Positions 22,331-32,335 of a stretch of DNA of 64,000 nucleotides are shown in pieces. The notes beneath the pieces are model-generated. The model was not told the DNA's origin and ran no database searches. It worked only from the letters and a program-made list of their open reading frames with translations. Source of the DNA: Acheta domesticus (taxonomy: Eukaryota > Arthropoda > Insecta > Orthoptera > Gryllidae); NCBI GenBank assembly GCA_031308135.1, contig JAHLJT010009436.1, positions 163,607,681-163,671,680 of the forward strand. Reading direction: 5' to 3'. Position 1 is the first letter of the stretch. Each line of letters starts with the position of its first letter. The translations under genes and the position numbers were made by a program.

Positions 22331-23040
22331 ACCACTTCCACTCTTGCCATCGCCACTACACTTGCCATCGTCCCCACCCTCGCCATCGCGCTCACTCTCA
22401 CCCCCATCCCACCCCCACCCTCACCATCACCCTCGCCCTTGCCATTGCCATCGCCCTCGCCCTCACCCCCACCCTCGCCAACGCCATTGCCCTCACCCTC
22501 ACTATCGCGATCGCCATCGCTATCGCCATCGCGATCGCCATCGCTATCGCCATCGCGATCGCCCTCACCCTCGCTATTGCCATCGCGATCGCCATCGCCA
22601 TCGCCCTCACTCCCCCACCCCCACCCTTGCCATCGCCATCGCCCTTACTCTCACCCTCACCATCGCCATCGCAATCGCCCTCACTCTCACCCTCGCCATC
22701 GCCATCGCCTTCACCGTCGCCATCGCCATAACATCGCCATCACCCTCAACCTCGCCATCGCCATCGCCATCGTCCCATTCTCGCTGTCGTCCCTACCCTC
22801 GCCATCTTCTCTACCCTCGCCATCTTCTCTACCCTCGCCATCCTTCCAACCGTCGCCATCTTCCCAACACTCGCCATCCTTCCAACCCTCGCCATCCTCC
22901 CAACCCTCGCCATCCTCCCAATCCTCGCCATCCTCCCAACCCTCGCCATCCTCCCAATCCTCGCCATCCTCCCAATCCTGGCTACCTTCACTAACCTCGC
23001 CATCGTCCCTACCCCTCGCTATTGCTCCTACCCTCACCGC
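22330..23040. repeat. compound array: (CCATCG/CCCTCG)n hexamers then 18-bp CTCGCCATCCTCCCAACC
   Basis: From 22330 to about 22770 the sequence is built of GCCATC, GCGATC and GCCCTC hexamers. From about 22790 to 23000 it changes to an 18-base unit CTCGCCATCCTCCCAACC with about 12 copies. Periods of 6 and 18 keep all frames open (Ser/Pro, Ala/Ile, His/Arg or Trp/Glu/Asp types). I do not call a gene. Confidence 0.9.
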
Positions 23041-23590
23041 CGGTCACCGTCACCGCCGCCGTCGGGTTTCGGCCATGGACATTCCACCCACCCCACGCCT
23101 CCGCCCGCGCCGTCGTCTCCAAGCCACACACCACATCGGCGCGCGCATCGGCGACGACGAGGCGGTCCGCGGTTCGAGACCCGCTCCAATGTACACACAA
23201 CCTGCAGGCCTAACTTAATGTACGATATGCTAATTGGATATCGGGGCTCGCCGTGTCAACACTGAAATATTAATTCTGGCGCCTTGTATTTGAGTTGGCG
23301 CTGTTTCCTGCGTGCGGCACGTAACGAGTGCGGGCGGGGCGGGGCGAGAGGAGCGATGGAGCGGGGCGGGGCAGGGTGGAAAGGGGAGGCCGGCCGCTCT
23401 ATTAGTTTAACGGAATTGGAATGTACACAGCACGCGCGGGCGCCCGTCTGAGCACTTGGCGGGGGGTGGGAGGAAAGGGGAGGGAGGGAGAGAAGGGGAG
23501 GGGGGAGGGAGGGAGGAGCGAAAGAGCGGAATGCGGAAGAGGCCGCTGCCGCCGCCGGTCTGTGTGGTGACGACGGGGGGAGCGGGAGGA
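23041..23590. other. CpG island followed by G-rich purine tract
   Basis: 23041-23200 is CpG-rich. 23330-23590 is G-rich with many GGGG runs (for example GGGGAGGGAGGGAG), so it has G-quadruplex potential on the + strand. Confidence 0.5.
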
Positions 23591-23872
23591 GGGTTCTGAC
23601 CACAGATATATAGTATATAGATTGGCGGGGCCTACACTGGACGCTAGGGTAGCACTGAAGTGTCGACGGCGGGGAGAGGGGAGAGGGTTCTGAGCAAATA
23701 TATACTATATAGATTGGCAAGGCCTATGCTGGACGATGGGGTAGCACTGAAGCTACTAGCTAGGATAGTACCAAAGTGACGACGGATGGGAGAGAGAGGA
23801 GGGTTCTGACCAGGTATGTACTATATAGATTGGCAATGCCTATACTGGACACTAGGGTAGCACTGAAGGCAA
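23591..23872 (+). repeat. three tandem promoter-like units (94 and 116 bases, plus a partial)
   Basis: Units start at 23591, 23685 and 23801 with GGGTTCTGA and each contains a TATA-like ATATACTATATAGATTGGC core followed by CCTAYRCTGGAC and TAGGGTAGCACTGAAG. ATTGG, an inverted CCAAT, lies directly after each TATA-like string. The second unit has an extra internal partial duplication (GCTAGGATAGTACCAAAGTG). Tandem units of this kind are typical of LTR U3 regions or LINE promoter monomers. Confidence 0.8.
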
Positions 23873-24035
23873 GAAGCTGCGCGTGATGTCATCTTACTAT
23901 CACCCCGTTCTGAGGCGCTGTAGTATATAAATGCAAGCCGTATGAGATGTATTCTCAAGCTTCTTTTAGAGTTACGAGTAATAAATGGTAAGGAAACGAA
24001 CCACTGTCTGATACGTGGGTTTAATTTTAACATTT
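23873..24035 (+). promoter_or_regulatory. possible core promoter / LTR U3-R region
   Basis: Downstream of the three tandem units a clear TATATAAA lies at 23924-23931 and an AATAAA at 23980-23985. The order of upstream repeats, TATA box, then polyadenylation signal within about 60 bases is that of an LTR. No second LTR, primer-binding site or internal coding region is visible, so a solo LTR or an unrelated promoter are both possible. Confidence 0.4.
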
Positions 24036-25600
24036 CAAGAGCTCTTTAGTGGATGACATTCGAAATATTTCTCTGTATTCGTGAGCTTTGCATCTCTATA
24101 ACCTCAGTTGCGTTCTATATAATACATGATATATTACACATTTTTGAGCGCTGGGATTTTTAGTACTGGGATTGCTTCGATTATCGGATTGTTCTAAAGA
24201 ATATTACGTTTAATCTGGATAAATTTGTACACAAAAATTTACTCTGATACTGATTTCGTAACTGTTACAATTTCATGTTACTAATTAATATGCCCCAGAA
24301 CAAATTACAGTCTTCAATACTTTAGTTTTCCCTTTGATAAGTGCATGGTTTGTTATTATGAATACGTGAAATACAGATTACTCTGATGGGTAAATAAATA
24401 CTAAATGACATCCTTTTGTACCCTTCTGTGCCAGAAAAACAAGAAAACGATTTCTTTATTTACAGTTAATTTTAAATTCTTTTATAAATATCATCATGGA
24501 TATGTTCACTTTTACATACCAACGTTTTTCATTTTCGAATTTTTATGAATCTATAAATTTCTGTCCCCTTAATTCGGTTTTTTATTTTTATTGACTGTAC
24601 GTTGGACATTAAATATTACAAACTCTCTACAGAAACTTTTAAATAATTTTTAATGGAAAGAATCATTATTGTCTGCATTAATCTCAACGAAGAACACAGT
24701 GCACTTTCCCGACAGCTGTGAAATCTCTGAAAAACCTCTGGAATTTCACGCGTTTGAAATCCTATTAGTCGCTCCGTTGCCGCGGAGTGTGTTTCTTCTC
24801 TGGAACTCGTTAAGCGCTTATTTATGACGGGCAATGGCAGCGACGTGTCCGATGTGAGTATTCTTGGTAGTATACTCGGACTTGGGTGGTAAGTTACTAA
24901 ATGCTGAATGTTGAAAGTGATTTTATAGAGACTCGAATACTGAAATATTGATAAATTTCTGTTCAGCTAATTGCGACGTTAACTAAACATTACAGTATCA
25001 TCATGAGTTACTGGACATCTTTGAAATGTGTTTTCACGCTAAATTGGTCAGTAGATATTTTTACAAGTGAAATATCACAGCCACCATGGAAGTAATTTTT
25101 ATTCTATATCCAGTCGAAATAAACGTTGTATGTACGTATTTATCCGTTTAACGTAAATAATGTTTTTGCGTGTCCTCTTTTTCCTCAAAACGTCAAAATT
25201 GTTTGATTTTGTTGGTTCTTATTAATTATATACGATATGGATGGAAACATGGTCAAAATCCAGAATAACATAAACGTCAATTCGACGTAAACATTATTTC
25301 AACAATGATAAATAAATTAAATTTGGATACTTCTCACTTGCTTTGTGATTCCATTGATAATATTGAAATTCATGAATACCAGAAACTCTTAAGGAATTTC
25401 CAAACATTTAGATACTCGTTAAACGAAAAGGTTTCAAAAGGATTAGAACAACATACCTCGAAAGTGTCAGTTGTAATCAGAGAAGGTAATTGCAATTGGA
25501 TTCCAATAGACTAAAAACGGAAAACCGAAACTGAATTTGCATACGTGATTATAGACTTCATCACTCAATATCAATATTCGATATTGCCAATTATCAACCA
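24036..25600. other. no gene seen; AT-rich unique DNA
   Basis: AT-rich. The 69-codon frame at 25305-25514 has an ordinary residue mix (with NIEIHEYQKLLRNFQTF) but no recognisable family or clear splice sites. Confidence 0.45.
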
Positions 25601-25935
25601 CCTCCTCATCTGTTTCTACCGCCAATTCCATCGACATTTTTATTCCTATCTTTCACTTCCACTCCACAGCTTCCTCTTATTGCGACGTATGCTCTTATTG
25701 TATGCTCTTATTGCTCTTAATGTATGCTCTTATTTCGACGACTCTTATCTTGTCGTCCTTCTATCCCTCCCCACCCTCAATCTCACATCTCTTGTGCTCA
25801 TTGCTCATACTTGTTGCAATTTCCCTCTTGTTATTTCTCTCTTTTTCTATTCTATTCTCTATTTCACATTCTTCCTCTTCATTCCTTTGTTTCTCAATTT
25901 CTCTCTTTGCTGTTGTTACTGTTCCTGACCGGTTC
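25601..25935. repeat. C/T-rich tract with short GTATGCTCTTATT repeats
   Basis: Pyrimidine-rich. At about 25685-25740 the 13-18 base word TATGCTCTTATTG is tandemly repeated. The open Leu/Ser/Phe frames reflect composition. Confidence 0.5.
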
Positions 25936-26079
25936 TGACTTAGAGCTATCGCAAAACTTTGGGAATCGCGATGTCATGATGTTGGGAATAAAGGGAAAGT
26001 TCATCCCCTCATACGGGTAGAAGAGGACGAAGGAAGATGGACTGCCTGCGGTCCTTGCCCTGTGCCGTGTGACAGTGCT
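25936..26079. other. unassigned; possibly 5' part of the adjacent S2 repeat
   Basis: Contains motifs such as TCATCCCCTCATACGGG that read as possible element sequence, but no second copy in the window shows it. Confidence 0.25.
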
Positions 26080-26640
26080 CCGGCACCAGCCTAAAATTGA
26101 TCGAAGGACCGACTTAGGCATCAACTGATGCCACCGGCATATCCTAGCATTCGAGTCACGTCGGTGGCAGGAGTTTCGACACTAGCTTCACAGATGGGTC
26201 GAATTCAGCTTCTGCCTGGAGCAGAATTCTAACGGCTGGCTGCTCTGGCCGGTAGTTTTTTCTACCAACATGAGGCGAATACCGGAGCAGTACCGTAAGA
26301 AACAGGCCACGAAACGCGCACGATCTTTCCTTCCTCTTCTCTGTACTATCCTTATTTCTTCCTTACACACGCATACACACTTACACGCACTACATTACCA
26401 CACATGCCTGGAGACCAGTCGGGAGCTTAGAGTTTGTCCTGGTTGGGCGGTTCCCCGCTGGTGGGAGATACCTGGTTAAGGGAAACACAGCTAGCCGACG
26501 TGCAGTTCGGCGCTGGATCTCACAATTCACTGGGTGAAGATCATCTCCCTTTCCCGAAGAAAAAACAATGCACTACACGTACAGGCGAAATGACCTTAGC
26601 AGTTGATGTGCTAGGAATCGCTAATCAATTGATCAAAGGA
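26080..26640 (+). mobile_element. long tRNA-derived SINE, family S2, copy 1
   Basis: A tRNA-like head (TCCTAGCATTCGAGTCAC, B-box region) leads to a body shared with the copies at 45535, 46455(-) and 62272(-). Common blocks are GGTCGAATTCAG, GAGAATTCTAGCGGCYGGCTGCTCTG, CCGGAGCAGTACC, ACCACACATGC, GAGCTTAGAG and GGGAGATACCTGG. The 3' end has GCAGTTGATGTGCTAGGAAT and a short AATCAATTGATCAA tail. The head of this copy is more diverged than the others. Confidence 0.75.
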
Positions 26641-27516
26641 AACCACAGGAGCAGCTGACCCTGTGGATTATCAGTGCGGGGTGTAATCTGTCTATGCCAA
26701 TACCCGGTGTCGGAAAATGAAATGTTGGATCTCAAATCTATTACCTACTCGCCTTGGAACATTCAGTTGCGAACCAATAACTACGCATGCCAAAGCAAAA
26801 TTTGCTTATTTGTCAACAAAACTTAATTGAAGATGTTCAAAATGACGGGGAAAAAAGCAGGCCACCATTGTGTCTTGAGAAAGACTGAGGCCGACATGAA
26901 AAATGGGAAAGCAGAAATACGTAACCGAATTTGTTTTGCACATCTAATCAGACGGGTTCAAATTTTCTTGGAAAGTACCGCGATTACTTAAGTCAAATGT
27001 GAGAGTGCGGTCCAGAAGTCTACCTAATTCTAAGGATGCATACAGTCTTCTCTGGATTAGCATTTCCAAAATTACATTATGTGTTTATTGTATTTTATTA
27101 TGTTATCGGTATATTATGTGTTTATTCAAAGTGGTCAAATATATCTGCACGAATAAAACGCTCTCTTTTAGGGGGAGATTCTTGATTCTCCGGCTCAGCT
27201 CCTATCTTGACCTATCACCACATCATTTGAGTATATATACGGTTACTTTTCTGGCCTTGTGTACGCAACAGGTTCTTATTTTGTTACTTTTTACTTTCAT
27301 GATATTTTTTGACACATGTGATTATACTTTTGACACATGTGCTTAAAATCTCTTATATTCAGTTGTACACAGTGGGAAAAATAATTTAAAACATGCATGA
27401 AACTAGTAAGAACATACCAGTTTATGCTGTTATTAAATAAGTTATGTACTAAAATGTATTCTCAATGAATGTACTCCATTAACGTATCCATTTGTTAGGT
27501 ATTGTTTTGATAGTAT
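26641..27516. other. no gene seen
   Basis: Mixed then AT-rich. A 115-codon frame at 26999-27346 is hydrophobic and Cys/Leu-rich, as AT-rich DNA often gives. No domain or splice support. Confidence 0.45.
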
Positions 27517-27935
27517 ACTACTATGCTCGCACTTTTTCTTGATCCTCCAGCTCCGTAGTTCTCGCTCAGCCCGGCACAGCACGGCTCGGTAGAAAACATG
27601 AGCCCCACTCGGAACGTCAAGGCTCAGTTTGCAGTGCTGCTCACTTTCTTCCTTTACAATTCGGACTTCTCACTTTTCGCTCTCTCTTTATAACGACCTC
27701 TGCGTACCGTGGACCTTTTCGTTACTCAATAATTTCTACAATTATTAATTATTTCTTCAGAATTTAAAAAAATCAACCTTGAGTTGTTTCTCATTGCTAT
27801 CTAGTCCAAGACGCGCTTTTACGCTGAGTTTCCTCTGGATGTTGACAGCACTGCACTGCCATGACGTAAACAGAACCTGCCTCCCCCTCGCACCGCCCGC
27901 TGTGGAGTATCATGAAAAAGTGCGCGTATAGTAGT
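27517..27935. mobile_element. 419-bp MITE-like element with ~35-base terminal inverted repeats
   Basis: The left end ACTACTATGCTCGCACTTTT and reverse-complemented right end ACTACTATACGCGCACTTTT match and continue through TCWTGATMCTCCA with about four mismatches in 33. GC-rich subterminal sequence (AGCCCGGCACAGC left, GCACTGCACTGCC right) and an AT-rich centre follow. No ORF. The target-site duplication is unclear. Confidence 0.7.
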
Positions 27936-28715
27936 TTATGAATGTACAATATCTCGCCACTTGGCCATCGGACGATTTTAACTCTGCTGCTGTTATCATC
28001 CCTGGTTTATTGAGCCATTTGAGTTCCCTTCTTGCGAATCACCGCTTACTTTCCTACTTTTTCCGTACCGCTTCATTTGTTATACTTTGCGTGTATTTCT
28101 TGTCGTTACATTCCCTTGTATTCTTTTTAATTCTTAATATTACATAAAATTTTAAACAATTTACTCATTTCCAAATGCACACATCATGCATATAATATTT
28201 ATAGTATTTACATTACCTAGTTAATATGCAATGTTAATATTTATTTAATGTCCCAGGGCGGTGGAACGAACACCAGACAAAACGCAACAGTATTTGTTGT
28301 TTATGCCTCTTGTGTTATAACTGATTTAATAATTTCATACTTCGTATTATCTAATTGCTATAAGTTTCGTACAGATAAGTTGTATTTCATAAAGATGGAC
28401 ATTATATTTTATAAAACATTCACGTCGTAATTTAAGCAAGCCCTACCACACCAGTATACGCAATAAGACAACATTATATGTTTATGTTTATTCATCGCAA
28501 GTCTCCCAAAACTTTCGTCCGCACTACACCTACTCCTCACAACTATCACACATTTTAACCCCACTCGGCCATAACGAGCGGGCGCGGCGTTCACGTCCAA
28601 CTACAAACTACCCAATAAATTACAGGTGACCCATCAACATAGCAGCGCCCTCCCCCTGTCCAACCAGTCGCCGCCGAGAGCTGCGAACTTGCCAGACGTG
28701 TCACAACGAAGCAGG
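27936..28715. other. no gene seen
   Basis: AT-rich to 28430, then GC-richer sequence with a 63-codon minus frame (28409-28600) lacking a recognised domain. Confidence 0.45.
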
Positions 28716-28925
28716 CAAAGGCAAGGTTGAAGTAGACGAGGCCGAGGACAATGCTGGCGAGGATTAGGACGCGTCGGATGACGAGAACGAAAGAGACGAG
28801 AATGAGGATGAATCAGAGGACTAAACTGGCAAGGATGAAGGCGAGGACAAAGCTGACGAGGATGAGGACAAGGGTAAAAATGACGAAGATGGGACTGGCG
28901 TGGGCGAGGATGAAGTAGGCTGAAT
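28716..28925. repeat. purine-rich cryptic GAC/GAG/GAT trinucleotide repeat
   Basis: Irregular GACGAGGATGAGGAC words. The + frame reads Asp/Glu-rich but is broken by in-frame stops near 28768 and 28822, so no gene is called. Confidence 0.7.
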
Positions 28926-29020
28926 GGGAAGGAAGAAGCAGGCTATGGAGGAGAATGAAACGGGCAAGAACAGCGGTGTAAATTCGAAGTGTGAGTGTGC
29001 ACATGTCGTACAGGACAGAC

Positions 29021-30583
29021 TAGTGGCGCTACAGAATGGCACAGACTTTCCCGTATTAGTTTTCCATTTCCTTTGGTCTCGGACTAGTTATTCGGACTTG
29101 CCATATACTCTTGCCAGCTGCCATCTATCGCCGCCCTAATTACTTTTTTAAACATTTTCTACTTTTTTCGGTTTCTTAATAGTAGAAAGCAAATATTGTT
29201 TTAAGAATATTAAAGAACAGTGAAATCTCGTCCAAAATGGCAATTTTCATTGAAAAATTTGGAGCCGTTGGAGAGAATGGCGTTTAAGCGCTACTGTAAA
29301 TGCAAAATTTGTTGTTCTTTTTATCAAGAATCTTTTGTGTTTTTAAAAAAAATTATTTACAGTTATTTAAAGCACTTTAACTCATAAATACAATAGTGTT
29401 TACGTATTACTAAAAATATGCGTATTAACGGTGGGAGAGACCTTTCAAAAAAATTACATTTTTGTAATTTTTGAAAAAACAAACCAATATCCCAAAATGA
29501 ACTCTACGCCATATTAGAGAGTGAAATTAGCACTATCCGTTCCAAAAGTTTAAAGAAGACAATTTTGAGCCATTTTTGAGAAAATGACGTTTGAGCGTTT
29601 CTGAAAATGCGGAATTTTCAGCTAGTTTTCACTGAAAACATTTGAGTTTTGAGAAACTTTATAGGGCATTATTTAAAGCACATATACTCATAAATATAAT
29701 AATGTGAACAAATCGCCGCTAATGTAAATATTAATGACGTGAGAGACAACTAAAAAAGGACATTTTTGTAATTTTTGAGAAAAAAAGAATAGAGCAACGT
29801 TATGTTTATGACATCTCATAAAAGTACATTTAGCAGTATCCCTGCCAAAGGTTTGAGGAAACAATTTGGAGCCGTTTCTGAGAAAATCTTGTTTTTGTAA
29901 TTTTTTAAAATCGCACATATTGTAAGCAATATTGCGCGAAAACTACAAAATGTTTCAAAAAATGTACAGAACCTTAAAGATAGAACTCACTTTGGAAAAC
30001 AAATTTTATTTGAAGGAAAAATTCTATCTTCATTTTTGTAGTTGTAGGAAGTGGCCAAAAACTCAAACTTATGCAATTTTCGAAAATTCAGAGTTAACCG
30101 TGAAAACAGGACCGATGCCACCTTAATACGTGTCTTTTACTTTATTCTTACAAGAAATTTAAAGAAAAAAATTTGAGCTGTCTTTGTGAACATTTTGAAA
30201 ATGTCCTTAGGGCTTCATTTTAAGTACCCCCAAATTTTGAAGAAAGTTTTTTAACATATCAGAGCTTGGACCAGAGCCAGATGGACAGGGGTTTCTTCAA
30301 TTTGGAAAAAATCCTATGAGTGGTTTAGGCGCTAGTGGTGTTCACACACAGACAAACAGACGGGCAGACGGACGTTTTCTTTTCAATTGGTTTTTTGATA
30401 TCATGGACGCATAAAAGAGGGATTCTGGCTATACGTGTTAGTTTTTCTTAATTTAGCAACTGGATTTATCCACGTTTTCGTTATCAGGGTCCGGCAATGA
30501 ATTTTGTTTACTGCAGAAAATCTTCCGTTGTTTCGCGCAGCATTATGTAACTTTCCCTACAGTATGTATATACTATTTACGTT
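29021..30583 (+). repeat. dispersed noncoding repeat, family X, copy A (most complete)
   Basis: Starts GGCGCTACAGAATGGCACAG and ends near GTAACTTTCCCTACAGTATG. It aligns along its length with copy B (40131-41260) and, at its ends, with fragments at 48919-49060 and 54124-54350. Shared blocks include TTTTACTTTATTCTTACAAG, TGCAATTTTCGAAAATTCAG and a (CAGACGGA)-type run near 30350-30375. A segment of about 306 bases (29371 matched by 29677) is tandemly duplicated inside copy A only. No ORF is conserved between copies. Probably a nonautonomous element; class unknown. Confidence 0.75.
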
Positions 30584-30900
30584 AACGGGAAAGTAAAAAT
30601 CCATGGATGAGAGCGAGCAAGGCGTCGCAAGTAACAACAGCGAGGGCGACGAGTGTAGGGGCGCGTTCGGAGCGCGTTCCCCCTCGCGTTCGCGAGCGAG
30701 CATCGGTGGGCGCGGCGTGCTGCGCTCAACTGGCCGCCGGCGCGGGACGTGGAGGGCGGGGGCGGGGTCGCGCTGTGTGCAGTTTGCAGCAACCCAAACA
30801 CACACCGCGCGCGCCGAAGGCGACGGGGGGGTGGAGTCGGGCGCGGGGGTGGCAGTTGCAGCGGGGGTGCTGGCATCCCTCACAGGGAGGGATACGGGTA
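30584..30900. other. CpG island
   Basis: Dense CpG with GCGTTCCCCCTCGCGTTCGC-like palindromic stretches. Overlapping Arg/Ala/Gly frames on both strands are shadows. Confidence 0.45.
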
Positions 30901-31075
30901 CTACAGGTTAGTAGAAATAGTAAGGGCTCTGTAAAGAGTATTCAGCAAAAATAGTCTTAAAAGTGATAAACAAAGAATGAAATATTTTTCTTTAAACTAC
31001 ATTATTCTACTCTACGTTCTATTTTTCTTTAAACTACATATATCTCTGTAGTCTGCAACTGGCTACTTTGGCTAC

Positions 31076-31284
31076 TTTGGATACTCTCTCTTTCTCTTAT
31101 TTCTTTCTTACTTATTTCTTTCTCCCTTTGTTTTTCTCTTTCTCTCTTTCTTTTTCCCTCTTTCTTTTCTCTCTCTGTCTTTCTATTTCTTTCTCTCTTT
31201 CTTTCTCTTTCTTTTCCTTTTTCTTTCTATTTCTTTCTCTCTCTTTCTTTCTTTCTATCTCTTTCCCTCTTTTCTCTTTCTCTG
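31076..31284. repeat. polypyrimidine (TTTC/TCTT)n tract
   Basis: About 200 bases of almost pure C/T microsatellite-like DNA, mirror-repeat in character, so it can form triplex DNA. Confidence 0.9.
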
Positions 31285-31604
31285 AGAATACACGACTATA
31301 TATCCTGACTTCCTTGAAAGAAGAAATGGCGGTGAATGTGAGCATGGTTCCTGACGGCGAGAACATGAATCATTACGACAGTAAGCTAACGGTGGACTGT
31401 AACAGGAGAGGGGCGTGGAAGAAAGAGTGGATGCAGGGAAGGCGCGCGGAAGGCAGTTGCTGAAAGTAGTGAGAAGGTGATTCGAAATCTTGAAGGAAAG
31501 ACGGTGTTATCAAGAAAAATTTACGTAGCTGACGTGGTGATGATAAATTTCATTTCGCAGGAAAAGACTGCAAAATATTTAACATTATTTGTTCATATGT
31601 GTGA

Positions 31605-32035
31605 TCTAGAACGAATGTGTGTATGAATATGTGTGCGTACATGTGTCTCAGGATAAATATTGCCAACTTATATTACGTGTGGAACGGTCGAAGATGATAA
31701 TATTTTGCCAATGAACATAGTGTGAAATGTATAGCAGTTACATATAACACACGTTACATTTGTCCTTGAATGTTATGCAACCCCGAATGCACAGGTACAT
31801 GAAATCTTCTTCACTGCGTCATAACGTGACTTATAGAACACCTGCACATGAGAAGGTGACTGAAAATCAGGGGGCAAATGTCTCAAGAGAAACTCGAAAT
31901 TGTGAATATTTCCACTACATGTTCACTAGCAAAAATGATCAATTTTGACGCCTTTACAACCCCCCGAAAGTTCATAATATTCATCCTGAGACACTCCAGA
32001 TGTAGGTGCGAGTATGTGTACGCATGCGAAGAAGT
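31605..32035. mobile_element. diverged foldback element, arms about 200 bases
   Basis: TGTGTCTCAGGATAAATATT at 31643-31662 and the reverse complement AGTGTCTCAGGATGAATATT at 31977-31996 anchor two inverted arms. Complementarity extends outward through GTGCGTACAT-like sequence and inward through AGTGAACAT and CAGGTACAT to a palindromic centre GTCATAACGTGAC near 31820. The arms are only moderately similar, so the element is old. No ORF. Confidence 0.6.
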
Positions 32036-32335
32036 GAATAGTGGGTGCCGTGGTGATGTAATGACGAGGTCGGTACCGCCGGGAAGCAATTGCGTCACCG
32101 GCGTGGCGGCAGGTGCAACTGCGTTTGTGTGTTGGGGGGGGCGGGAACAGACCAGAGGGCGCCGGTGTCGTTTTGCGCACGCGGAGGCGGTTGGTGTGGT
32201 TCGTTTTTCGTCCGTACCGGCACCCGGGCGCCCCATTCGCGACCAAACTACCCCAGGGATGAATTCTGCTGCGTGTGGTCCGTGTTGCTGGGGCTGAAAC
32301 TGGAGGACACGCGAAGGGAACAGCGGTAGTGATCA
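32036..32335. other. CpG island
   Basis: CpG-dense with competing Arg/Ala/Gly frames on both strands. No splice or domain support. Confidence 0.4.

Noticed and set aside
22199..23218. 339-codon Ser/Pro-rich frame
   Set aside because: The frame follows 6- and 18-base repeats. All frames of the array are open and the residues change only with the repeat unit.
28716..28925. acidic Asp/Glu-rich protein
   Set aside because: In-frame stops break it and the sequence is a cryptic GAN trinucleotide repeat.
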